Made by a program: the position numbers and the translations under genes. Source: Cunninghamia lanceolata (Eukaryota; Streptophyta; Pinopsida; Cupressales; Cupressaceae). From it: a stretch of DNA of 64,000 nucleotides. Below, piece by piece: positions 12,364 to 21,446 of the stretch. Positions within the stretch are counted from its first letter, which is position 1; each line of letters opens with the position of its first letter. The DNA lies in assembly GCA_027924645.1 (NCBI GenBank), contig BSBN01000252.1, positions 1,488,001 to 1,552,000 of the forward strand, read 5' to 3'. The notes under the pieces are model-generated. The model was not told where the DNA came from. It saw only the letters and a program-made list of their open reading frames with translations, and searched no databases.

Positions 12364-12375
12364 GCTCTAATACCA
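12364..12375 (-). promoter_or_regulatory. Primer-binding site, initiator tRNA-Met type
   Basis: Reads TGGTATTAGAGC on the minus strand, one base from the common plant copia site TGGTATCAGAGC. It lies two bases from the start of the LTR at 12378. Confidence 0.85.
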
Positions 12376-12377
12376 CT

Positions 12378-13344
12378 TGATGCAGTCAAGGTAGGAGGGT
12401 CCGATGAGGGACTATCCAACCTTGTAGCCTTATCTGAACAACACCATGATCATAATAGATATGCAATGGAAGCTAACACCTAAACAACAGAAAGATAAAA
12501 GATATTCATGAACACATAACACAAGATGTATCCTGGGAAAACCCTAACAGGGAAAAAACCCAGCCTTCAAAGCTCATTCTTCATATATTATACTTCAAAT
12601 CGAATTACACATGCCTCAAGGGCTTTACAGATGCTAGGCCATAGCCCAAGGATTACAAAAGATTCATACAACAATATTATTTCATGATTTCTTTCTTCTA
12701 CAACTCAATTCTCTGCTCTGCAACTCATTCCGCTTCCTGCTCTGCCTTCTACTCTGTTCTGCTACTCCTTCAGATCAAAACAACTTCAGATCTCGCTTCA
12801 TATCTTTGTGTTATCGATCACTACCCAGAAACAATCCTTTATCTCTTATTTATATCATTCGCAATCTGTCAAATCATCACCAGGTCAGCCTAATTGCAAC
12901 GGCTAGCTTATGTAACGTGTACACAAAATAGGTCGGGCCTAAACCTAAGGCACTGCTCCACAAATGCATATAACTTTGTGTGGATCTTATTAAAGGTCGG
13001 CCAGGTCCTAAACTTCATTGAACAATGCTCCTTTTTGGTCCGCAAGTCACGGATTTGCTCTGCAAGCCAATTTAGACTCCACTGAACATAGTCGGCTCTG
13101 TTATGTGAAAACAAGTAAAATAGGTAATCTTCTAATAGCGATATATTTCCGGAATCGAACCCAAATGATCTAAATTTTAGATATGATGAATATGATGATG
13201 TCTAGGTGTTAAGTCCAGATCCACAACCTCTAATATTCAAATGCGGTAAAATGCGAAATTCTCTAAGGTCACTCTCTCTACAATCTGCAACTTCACTGTC
13301 AACTGTCTCCATTGTTCTGAATGCTTCCAGATGCTCCTGTATCA
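12378..13344 (-). repeat. 5' LTR of the minus-strand copia element
   Basis: 967 bp, begins tgatgcagtc and ends gtatca on the plus strand. Flanked on the right by TSD aaatg (13345-13349). Confidence 0.9.
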
Positions 13345-13349
13345 AAATG

Positions 13350-14307
13350 AAAAATGATTTAGGGTTTGACTCTTTTGTTGGGAGTGCCCTAACCCTTAGG
13401 TTCATCACCCCTTTTGTTTTGACTTAGCTTTTGTAAAATCATTGCAAATTAAAATGCCTCGGGGTTAAAACAATAACATTCATGAAACCTAGCAATGCCA
13501 AGGGAGCCCGTGAGGGGTAAAAAGAAAAAACAATGATGTGTTTATAAATGTTAAAACCTTAAAGTAAAAAAAAAAAAAGAAATGTTCATGACTAGGTTTA
13601 GAAATGGGGTGTCAAAGGCATGTGAAGGTAGAGTAGGAGATTTTTTTTGCATGAGCAAGGGAGGGGGTTATTATTTTTGCCTCTAAGGTTTATTATGTTC
13701 AGTTCAACCTACCTCATATGTTTGCACTCAATAGACAAAATTTTGTAACTTAGCAACTATTAAATGCAATAAATTATAAATTGCTTTAATACTTGCTATG
13801 TAATAAACATAAGGAATATATCATGCATTACATAGCAATTATTAAATCAATCACATTGATTGCATTTAATAATTGCTAAATTAGTTTAATTTTGCCTCTC
13901 AAATCATGCAAAAATACAAAGGGGAGTTAAACTAAAGTACAGGTTCATGCAATTGGAGTTATTCTGAGTTTATCCTTAACTTTTGGTCAAACTGGAGTGC
14001 TTTTGGAGTTCTTTTGGATCAAATTGATCATGAGCGAGAGAGAGTTTGGAGCTATTTTAGCTAAGTTTTCATCAATTTTGAGCCCTCTTTTTTAGGCTTT
14101 TTAGTTTTGCTCGTGAGACATTTTGGAGAGATATTTTGGGATGCAGTTGACTCCTCTTGACTCTTGGGAGTCCCTTTTGGTGCAGGAGCACCAAGGGCTT
14201 GGAGCCCATGTATATACTTTCACATTTTTGGTGTGATGTTTTTTATTTTCAAATAGGAAGGAGCGGGAACATGCATTTTTATGTATATCCGTCTTTTGTA
14301 TGTCGAA
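13350..14307. other. No gene; flank between two retrotransposons
   Basis: No supported coding sequence. Contains the inverted-repeat cluster at 13752-13877. The sequence right before the Tat element continues, after the element is removed, at 26506. Confidence 0.5.
13752..13877. repeat. Three-copy direct/inverted 18-19 bp repeat able to form alternative hairpins
   Basis: AGCAACTATTAAATGCAAT at 13752-13770, AGCAATTATTAAATCAAT at 13834-13851, and the inverse complement of the same word at 13859-13877. The last two form a stem of about 20 bp. A second stem (TTGCTATGTAAT with ATTACATAGCAA, near 13793-13839) overlaps it, so the two are mutually exclusive. Confidence 0.75.
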
Positions 14308-14312
14308 GAGTG
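14308..14312. repeat. Target-site duplication of the Tat element, left
   Basis: gagtg, repeated at 26506-26510. Confidence 0.95.
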
Positions 14313-14994
14313 TGTTGACACTCATTTTGACCAGGGGTTGATTTGTCATGATCAGGAGGTTTCTTCATTTGAAGCCTTTATCTTCTTGCCCATTTTTTCT
14401 AAGTGTTGGACCTCCTCAGTATTTTTCAGCTGCATCATCATATTTTCTTGAGGAGGAGGTCATCATCATCATCTTGTCTTCGATGGTCTGCATCATCATG
14501 TTCTTCGTCGACTGGGTTTTTCAACGTCATCATCATATTTCAACTGTCGGGTGATGTTCGGGTTTTATCCTGATGATGCTGCCGAGCTACAGTGCACCCG
14601 CATCTGCTTGCGAGGGTGATGTTTCAAAGTCTCCGGTGATCTTCCATTTATCACCTTGCGCGAGCATGATGATGATGTTGCTTATTCTTTGAATTGCTCG
14701 ACCTAACTTGTTTTTTCCTAAGGGTCGTGTTCATCATCATCATATTTCCAATTATCATCCTGCTGCTTGTGGAGGTCATCATATTTTCTGCCTTCATGAT
14801 ATTTCGCCGGGGTGATATTTTTATCATCGGGTGATCTTGGTTAACATCATCCTGATGATGTTGTTGAAGAGTTGTAATTGCGACCCGATATTCACTAGGG
14901 TCATCATATTTTGGAACGTCAGGATGATCTTAGTCAATATCATCCTGATGATGTTGTATTACTTCTTGTTCTTTGTTTCTCATCCTGATGATGC

Positions 14995-15571
14995 TGACGT
15001 CATCCGTATATCAGGGTGATATTTTTCTTTCTGCCTATCTGCATCATGATATTTGCGAAGGAGGGGGTGATATTTTCATATCACCCGGATATGTGTTTGT
15101 TCGAACATCATGATGATGTTGAGGAGATATCCGCCTGCTAGTTTCGCGTGTTATCTATTGAGGGTGATCTTTTCAAGCAGCATCATCATATTCAGTTTTC
15201 GCCCCGATCTTACAAAGGAGCTACAGTGCAACCTGATATTCGAACATCATCAGGATATTTCCAAATATCCGGTTGTCTTCCGAATATCATGATGATGTGA
15301 ATATGATGATGACGTTATCAAGGTCCGCGGGGGTCATATTTCTAACACTGATCATCTTGAAGAGACTTCCTGATATTTACAAACATGATGATGACGTCAT
15401 CCGGATGTGAGGAGGTGCGCAGTAGGCGGATATGATGATGACGTCATCAGGATGTTCATCGGCCAGACTTTTGGTATCGGCTCAGCAGGAGGATGTTCCT
15501 CCGATGGATCAGGTTGTGCCGATGAAGGCGATTATCATGAAGGATTTGTTTCAAATATCATGATGACGTCA
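14995..15571 (+). promoter_or_regulatory. Cluster of TGACGTCA palindromes in LTR U3
   Basis: Perfect TGACGTCA at 14995-15002, 15392-15399, 15439-15446 and 15564-15571, most flanked by gatga or tcatc. TGACG-core palindromes bind plant bZIP (TGA-type) factors, so the cluster may drive element transcription; binding here is inference. The same four sites recur at +9498 in the 3' LTR. Confidence 0.6.
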
Positions 15572-15684
15572 GGGTGATATTTCGAACAACAGGATATCAT
15601 GCTGCTGGAGGATGATGATGATGAAGTCTTATACTAGTGTCGTCAGGAGCAAAAGTACCGACATGATATATGCTCATGACCTAG

Positions 15685-15693
15685 TATATAAAG
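15685..15693 (+). promoter_or_regulatory. TATA box of the 5' LTR
   Basis: tatataaag, preceded by ctag and followed by gtgcaaagg. It is the best TATA-like site in the LTR and sits just downstream of the TGACGTCA cluster. The transcript would start about 30 bp downstream. The copy in the 3' LTR is at 25183-25191. Confidence 0.6.
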
Positions 15694-17012
15694 TGCAAAG
15701 GAAGTTGCTGCGGGGTGCATGTGGGATAATGTGATCCTGCATATTCGAAATATCATGATGATGAGTCTCGGCGGGAAATGGTTGCGACTGCAGATTTGAT
15801 GATTTTCCCGAGGCCGCGGGTTGGTGCTCCATTAATGGCGATTGTTGCAGAGGTATGGGCGATGGCGTGGGTCGATCTTGTACCCGACTGGAGGTGTCAA
15901 TCAGCGGGCAGGAGCGCAGGGCTCGAGAAATCTTCCTGTCTCCTCCCCCACCTGCTGCATTCAAGTTTGGGCGCCAATCCGGTTGTGTTTGAGCGCCATT
16001 TCCATGATGCGGTGTATCTGGCGAAATTCTGGTCAACATTGTAATTAATTGCTGAGCACCTACCTGGCTGTTATAAGCAGGTGGTCTTGCTCATTTGAAA
16101 GGTTGTTGAAAGTTGATGATTTTGGCTCTGTAATGCATGACAAGCTGATCTGGTTGCTCTGTACAGCTTACCTGTGAGTTTATGTATCTCCTGTTGTTTG
16201 TTTTTGGCATGAACCCACTGATTTCATGATTAAATTTATATGAGAAATGCTGTTTGGCATGTGTTGTGTTAATTCTGTCTCCAGTATTGCATGTATTCTT
16301 CTTCTGAATCTGGATGTTTAGTAATGTTTAGATTCTAGAGCATAGAATTCCTATGTTGACTGTCTGATCTTTTAACTTCTACTCAAGGGGTAGATTAAAC
16401 TGTTTTCAGGTTGAACATTGGGAAGGGTATACTGCAGTAGGGATACCATAAGTAGAGATAACCTAACACTTTGTATTGGGAGATGCCTGTAAGGCAGGTA
16501 TCACACATATCCCCTTGAGATCCAGTTTTAGTTGTTTATGCTGATCATTCACAGGTGTATGTCTATTGACTCCAGGCCCTGGATAGGCACCAATCATGCT
16601 TTGTTTTGTGTTATAACCATACCCAGCTTTGCATCCACACTTAAACTCCAAAGCAAAATCTAAAACCAACATTAGGACATTAGAGTTAGTTTAGGATCCT
16701 CAGTCCTCTGTCTACAACTGCAAATAGGCCCAAAGCTAGCCCCTTTGCCTTTATCTTTCAGTTTTGGTCTACTTATAGGAGGACTATCTGCTTTCTGTCA
16801 GCATCCCAGCCTTGTATGCATATCCTCATGGATGTTGAGTAGGGAATACCCCCCTAGGTCTTGCAGAGCCTGAAGAAGAAGAGGAGATAAAATATAGAGT
16901 CTATCTCCTACACTGTTGACCCCCTGGCCCAGAGCTCCTGTTGATCACTGATGGCTACCTTGTAGGGATATCTGGGAATAAGCATCCAGTCTGGGAAAAA
17001 GTCAACAGAAAT

Positions 17013-17030
17013 TGGCGACTCCGCTGGGGA
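17013..17030 (+). promoter_or_regulatory. Primer-binding site of the Tat element
   Basis: TGGCGACTCCGCTGGGGA, five bases after the LTR end. The sequence type resembles the tRNA-Arg-primed sites described for Ogre/Tat elements; I infer the tRNA from that memory. A second partial copy (gtggcgactccgaa) lies at 17167-17180. Confidence 0.75.
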
Positions 17031-17211
17031 ATGAGAAGTAAAAGTGCTATCTAATCATCTCCAGTGATATATATGTGACCCATCTGAGTCAGCAACAGAA
17101 GGAAACACCCTGGGGAACCTTGTGAAAGAACCCTGGTTAACAGAAGAAAACAATTCCTAGAAATAGGTGGCGACTCCGAAGTAATCTCCCAACCGGTCAA
17201 AGTAAATTTAT

Positions 17212-19467
17212 ATGCAGGGGAGAAGATCCCAACAAACTCCTTTATTTGAAGAGTTACCATTAACAAAAAGAATGATGTATAGAAGAAAGGGAACTGTCTC
17301 AGCTAGTCATGAGAGCTCCCCCAGAAAAAGTGATGATGTACAAGATAACCCTAGGCCATCAGGACAGCATGCTCCTTATTTTTCAAGTGCAGAAGCTGAT
17401 ATCCAAGGTGCATATGAGAGGCAACAGGGTGGTAGTATCAGAATGAGGTCAGAGGTGTTCCAAGAACGCCCCTTTCTAGACCCAAGTGAAAGGTTTGAAG
17501 AGGCAGAGTCTCTAAGGGATGATGAAGATGATGACCCAAATGGTATGAGACCATCTACCTCCAGACCTAAGGATGAACAATTGGCAGAAGAAATCAAAAG
17601 CCTAAGAGCAGAACTAGAATACCTACAAGCCATGAAAATCAGAGATGATATACAGCAGAAAGTGCAAGCCTTGAGAACTGCCCAAAATAGTTCAGTTCCT
17701 ACCTTAGAAAATGCAAATATGCAAAGACATCAGCAAAGATATGAAATGCAACATCAGCATCATGATGACAGACAATATGTGAATGATGCTAGGATACCAC
17801 TAAACAATGCAGGAAACCAAAATGCAAATAGAAATGTTAATGTTAATCAGCCAAACAGACAGCCTATGCAGCTAGATAGATTCAGACAGCTGGTGTTTGA
17901 TGGTATTCCTGGGTATCCTAATCCTATTGATAAGCATCTGAGGCTGCAAGTGCCTAAGTTTTCAGGAAACAACACAGTGTCAGGAGAAGATCATCTAAAG
18001 GCCTTCCAAAATGTCATGGATAATTTTGAGGTTGAGCATGAGGATGTTTTCATGAAGTCATTCATGCAATCCTTAATAGATGAGGCAAGAGAATGGTACA
18101 GGAATCTGCCTGACCGGAGCATATCATCATGGGATGATTTTAAGAGGATGTTCAAGGAGCAATATGGTGATAAAACTGACCCTAGCTTCTTTGTAAATGA
18201 GTTCACCAGCATCACCAAAGGGTCAAATGAACAGGTTGCAGACTTTAATGCAAGATTTACTAAAGTGTTGAACAAATTGCCACATCATATGAGGCCAAAT
18301 GAACCAATGTGCATAATTTTGTACATCAATGCCTTTGATGCAAAGACTGCATATGGACTGAGAGATAAAGGTCCTGCCACTCTCAGGGATGCTTTCAGGA
18401 TTGCAGTAAATATTGAAAACAATAGGAAAGCATCAGGCAAGACAAATAGAAGGGATGATGTAAAAATTCTGCAGAATCCAAATAAGCCTCAGAACACTCA
18501 AGGTAGTACATCTGCTCCTGAAGATAAGATAGACAAACTGGCAAATGTTGTTAAGGACCTGAGCTATAGATTAGCTAGAAGTGAAAAAGGGATGGGTCCT
18601 GACAGGCAAATCCATCAAAGACAGGAAAAGAGGCCATCATTACATGATATGCCTTATAACACCAATTGGCATGATGGTAAGCCTGTATATCCACGTAACA
18701 ACACAAGTCAGAGGGCTCAACATGCCAAGGAAACTCCTGATCCCCTGAAGAAAACTATAAATATTGCTGATGATGCTCCGTGGTGTATAATCTGTCAGAT
18801 GCCACATTCACAGTCACAGTGCATGATTGCCCAATCTTTGTATGATAATGCTACATCTTGTGATGAGTGCAATGAGCCACATCATGTGCAGGATGATGAT
18901 GTTAACATGATGTCCATAGGTAGTGGATATACTCTATATGATGCTGATGAGAAGACAGATGATCAGGTTCAGGCCTGCCAACAGTCCCCATATGATGAAG
19001 ATCATGAGGATAATTATGTGTATGCTCAGAACTCACACAATTTTTTGAGTAGCTTACACCGACCTTCTGATGAGGAAATCAGAGCCTTCACAGCTGCAGC
19101 AGTTGCTCAGGTCAAGAGCAACTACAATCTCAGAGGTAAAAATCAGGTTGGCAGCCCACATCAGCCAGAAGATATTCCTGCAGGTCAGCAGATGCATGGT
19201 CATAAAGGAACTGAACCACAAAAAAGGCAGTGGGTAAATAACAAGCAAAATTTTAGATACAGAACAGGTCATGATTTCCAAGGACCAGAAAACAAAACCC
19301 CTCAGGCTGAAGATCAAAGTAGAGGTTCCCAAGACAGGAATGATGATCAGGGAACTATGAAAATGAAAACTAAATCAGCTCAGGATAAAAGCAAGGTTGT
19401 GGAGCAAGCTACAACTGCTGTACAAAATTGTACTCCATTTGATATAGCCCAGATCCTCACTCAGTAA
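17212..19467 (+). CDS. Gag protein of the Tat element
   Basis: 751-residue uninterrupted ORF encoding the structural protein that would form the particle and package element RNA. Residues about 279-407 match the retrotransposon gag domain, with the typical EAREWYRNLP, W-DDFKRMFKEQYG and FNARFTKVL segments. The N-terminal 200 residues are polar, with a Leu/Glu-rich stretch near 125-160 likely to be a coiled coil. Near residues 524-536 CIICQMPHSQSQC is a zinc-knuckle variant (CX2CX3HX4C, one residue shorter than usual), followed by a second incomplete C/H cluster. The ATG at 17212 is the first of the open frame. The stop at 19465 lies 25 bases past the point where the pol frame opens. Confidence 0.9.
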   Translation: MQGRRSQQTPLFEELPLTKRMMYRRKGTVSASHESSPRKSDDVQDNPRPSGQHAPYFSSAEADIQGAYERQQGGSIRMRSEVFQERPFLDPSERFEEAESLRDDEDDDPNGMRPSTSRPKDEQLAEEIKSLRAELEYLQAMKIRDDIQQKVQALRTAQNSSVPTLENANMQRHQQRYEMQHQHHDDRQYVNDARIPLNNAGNQNANRNVNVNQPNRQPMQLDRFRQLVFDGIPGYPNPIDKHLRLQVPKFSGNNTVSGEDHLKAFQNVMDNFEVEHEDVFMKSFMQSLIDEAREWYRNLPDRSISSWDDFKRMFKEQYGDKTDPSFFVNEFTSITKGSNEQVADFNARFTKVLNKLPHHMRPNEPMCIILYINAFDAKTAYGLRDKGPATLRDAFRIAVNIENNRKASGKTNRRDDVKILQNPNKPQNTQGSTSAPEDKIDKLANVVKDLSYRLARSEKGMGPDRQIHQRQEKRPSLHDMPYNTNWHDGKPVYPRNNTSQRAQHAKETPDPLKKTINIADDAPWCIICQMPHSQSQCMIAQSLYDNATSCDECNEPHHVQDDDVNMMSIGSGYTLYDADEKTDDQVQACQQSPYDEDHEDNYVYAQNSHNFLSSLHRPSDEEIRAFTAAAVAQVKSNYNLRGKNQVGSPHQPEDIPAGQQMHGHKGTEPQKRQWVNNKQNFRYRTGHDFQGPENKTPQAEDQSRGSQDRNDDQGTMKMKTKSAQDKSKVVEQATTAVQNCTPFDIAQILTQ

Positions 19468-19484
19468 AGGTCTCTGTTCCACTT

Positions 19485-21410
19485 ATGGAACTCATGAAAG
19501 TGGAAGAGATCAAGAATAGAACAATATCCCTAATCTCAGGGATACCTTTTCAAGCTAAGCAAAATGATCAGACCCAGGGTGAGAAACAAGTCATGTGCAA
19601 TGAAGAAGGTGAGACTCCTGAAGTCTATTTAGGAATGACCATGACAAAGTGTCCTTCACAGGTGGAACCATTTTATGTTTCCCTGGTTATAAATGGTAAA
19701 ATAATTAGAAATTGTATGCTTGACTCTGGAGCATCCACAAATGTCATGCCTTTGGCTATCATGCAACAAACAGGATTAAAAATTGACAAGGCATGTGGAA
19801 AATGCTATGCAATGGATGCCAGAGAGGTACCAGTTATTGGAATCATGAAGGATGTGGATTTCAAACTGGCAGCATTTCCTGAAAAAAGATACAAAATGAA
19901 TATAACAGTGGTTGACATCAAGCCACAGTATGGTATGCTGCTGTCAAGAAGATGGGCAGCACTAATAGGTGGAAGTATGCAGCTGGACCTATCATATGCC
20001 ATGATTCCAATGAATGGCAGGGATGTCAAGCTAATTAGAGAGCAAAGATCATCAGAGACAGTGGAAGACCAAGAAGCAAATGAACAGGTATGCTTTGTGG
20101 ACACTGACTGTGATAACTTCAGGGTTGTCTCAGATGATGCAGAAGATGAAAAGAAAAATGTCTGCACTGAAGAGCTGGATCAGCAGGGGTTATGGACCAT
20201 GTTTTTTGATGGAGCTTGTGCAAAAGAAGGCTCTGGAGCTGGAGTTGTTTTCCTGTCTCCAACTGGTAAGCTCCTCAAGTCCTCTTTCTTGCTGAGGTTC
20301 GATTGCACAAACAATATTGCAGAATATGAGGCTTTACTTTTAGGCCTGAATATTGCTCTCAAACATGGAATTAAAATATTAAGAGTATTTGGAGACTCTG
20401 AGCTGATTGTATCCCAAATCAGAAATAAGTATGCTGCAAAGAATAAAAGACTGAAACAATACAAGCATGCTGTTTGGGATACTATTGAGTTATTTGATGC
20501 ATTTTCAATTGGCTGGGTAGAAAGGTCAAAAAATGTTATGGCTGATTTCTTAGCCAATGTTGCAATAAGGCCAGATGACATCACTCTGTCAGGTGTCACA
20601 GATATAGAAGTTAAAATTAGGCCTGCCATACCAGAAAACATATGCAGTTGGCAAGTTTTTAATGATGATAGGGATTTGCTGAAATTTTTGCACTGCATAG
20701 ATGAGTATGAGAACCAACAGATTGATTTCCAAGCTTTTGTAGAAACTGTAGATGGAAAAGAGACTCTTGTAGGGAAGGAGATCATCCAGTTGAAGACCAA
20801 CAAGATCCCTAGAGGGTTAGTGGCTTTGGAAAGAGCCTTTGACAGTAGAGACAAAATGGTCACAAAGACATCCCCCACAAATAAGGAGGATTTAGAAGAA
20901 ATAAATTTGGGGACATCTCAGGCCCCTCAGAAGGTATATATTGGCAAACAGCTCAAACCACACATAAGAAGTATGCTGATTGCATTGCTAAAAAGGTATA
21001 AACATGTTTTTGCTTGGTCATATGAGGACCTAAAAGCTTATAGAGAAGACTTATTCCAGCATGAGATCCCACTGAAGCCTGAAGCTAAGCCATTTAGACA
21101 GAGGCAAAGGCCTATAAATCCTACCTTAGCTCCCAAGATGCAGGAAGAACTCAAAAGGCTCAGGGATGCTGGAATAATTGTGCCCATTAGACATTCAACT
21201 TGGGTGTCTAACCTTGTCCCAGTCAGGAAAAAGAATGGTGATATTAGGCTTTGTGTGGATTTCAGGAACTTGAATGTATCCTCTTTGAAGGATAACTATC
21301 CATTGCCTAATATGGAAGCTATGTTGCAGAAGGTGACTGGTTGTGAACTCCTATCCATGATGGATGGATTTTCAGGATATAATCAGGTAAAGGTAAAAGA
21401 ATCAGAATAG
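19485..21410 (+). CDS. Pol, first part: protease, extra RNase H, N-terminal half of reverse transcriptase
   Basis: 641 residues ending at an in-frame TAG (21408-21410). Aspartic protease: LDSGAS with Asp80, then the Tat-typical MLLSRRWAALIGGS segment. An RNase H follows with all four acidic residues in place: Asp242 (FFDGA), Glu280 (NIAEYEAL), Asp304 (GDSEL), Asp354 (ADFLAN). Reverse transcriptase starts near residue 490 and includes RLRDAGIIVP, VPVRKKNGDIRLCVDFR and the DGFSGYNQV polymerase aspartate region. The TAG falls just before YKTAFTT, where relatives have a sense codon, so it is probably a point mutation. The frame is already open at 19443 and reads KVSVPLMELMK across the annotated ATG, so pol was probably reached by a -1 frameshift from gag. 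Confidence 0.9.
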   Translation: MELMKVEEIKNRTISLISGIPFQAKQNDQTQGEKQVMCNEEGETPEVYLGMTMTKCPSQVEPFYVSLVINGKIIRNCMLDSGASTNVMPLAIMQQTGLKIDKACGKCYAMDAREVPVIGIMKDVDFKLAAFPEKRYKMNITVVDIKPQYGMLLSRRWAALIGGSMQLDLSYAMIPMNGRDVKLIREQRSSETVEDQEANEQVCFVDTDCDNFRVVSDDAEDEKKNVCTEELDQQGLWTMFFDGACAKEGSGAGVVFLSPTGKLLKSSFLLRFDCTNNIAEYEALLLGLNIALKHGIKILRVFGDSELIVSQIRNKYAAKNKRLKQYKHAVWDTIELFDAFSIGWVERSKNVMADFLANVAIRPDDITLSGVTDIEVKIRPAIPENICSWQVFNDDRDLLKFLHCIDEYENQQIDFQAFVETVDGKETLVGKEIIQLKTNKIPRGLVALERAFDSRDKMVTKTSPTNKEDLEEINLGTSQAPQKVYIGKQLKPHIRSMLIALLKRYKHVFAWSYEDLKAYREDLFQHEIPLKPEAKPFRQRQRPINPTLAPKMQEELKRLRDAGIIVPIRHSTWVSNLVPVRKKNGDIRLCVDFRNLNVSSLKDNYPLPNMEAMLQKVTGCELLSMMDGFSGYNQVKVKESE

Positions 21411-21446
21411 TATAAGACTGCCTTTACCACTCCATGGGGAACATAT

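Larger units (their letters stand above)
9396..13344 (-). mobile_element. Non-autonomous Ty1-copia-type LTR retrotransposon (gag only)
   Basis: Two direct 967-bp LTRs (9396-10362 and 12378-13344) flank a 2015-bp interior, with the 5-bp duplication aaatg on both sides (9391-9395, 13345-13349). The initiator-tRNA-Met-type primer-binding site lies on the minus strand next to the upper LTR, which fixes the orientation. The interior holds a decayed gag and no protease, integrase or reverse transcriptase that I can see. The LTRs differ at many scattered positions, so insertion is old. It would have depended on proteins from a relative. Confidence 0.9.
14313..17007 (+). repeat. 5' LTR of the Tat element
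   Basis: 2695 bp. The U3 part (14313 to about 15715) is packed with gatgatg, atcatgatgat and gtgatatt words; a TATA box lies at 15685-15693. Small ORFs inside it recur at the same offset in the 3' LTR and are not genes. Confidence 0.95.

Noticed and set aside
15674..16039. 121-codon minus-strand ORF, identical to the one at 25172-25537
   Set aside because: Identity is explained by its position in the two LTRs; composition is not protein-like and no domain is seen.
17167..17180. Second primer-binding site for the Tat element
   Set aside because: It is 160 bases inside the LTR end, too far to prime; kept only as a repeat of the true site.
17376..17633. Minus-strand ORF inside gag, and similar minus-strand ORFs across the Tat pol
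   Set aside because: Shadow frames of strongly supported plus-strand coding sequence.
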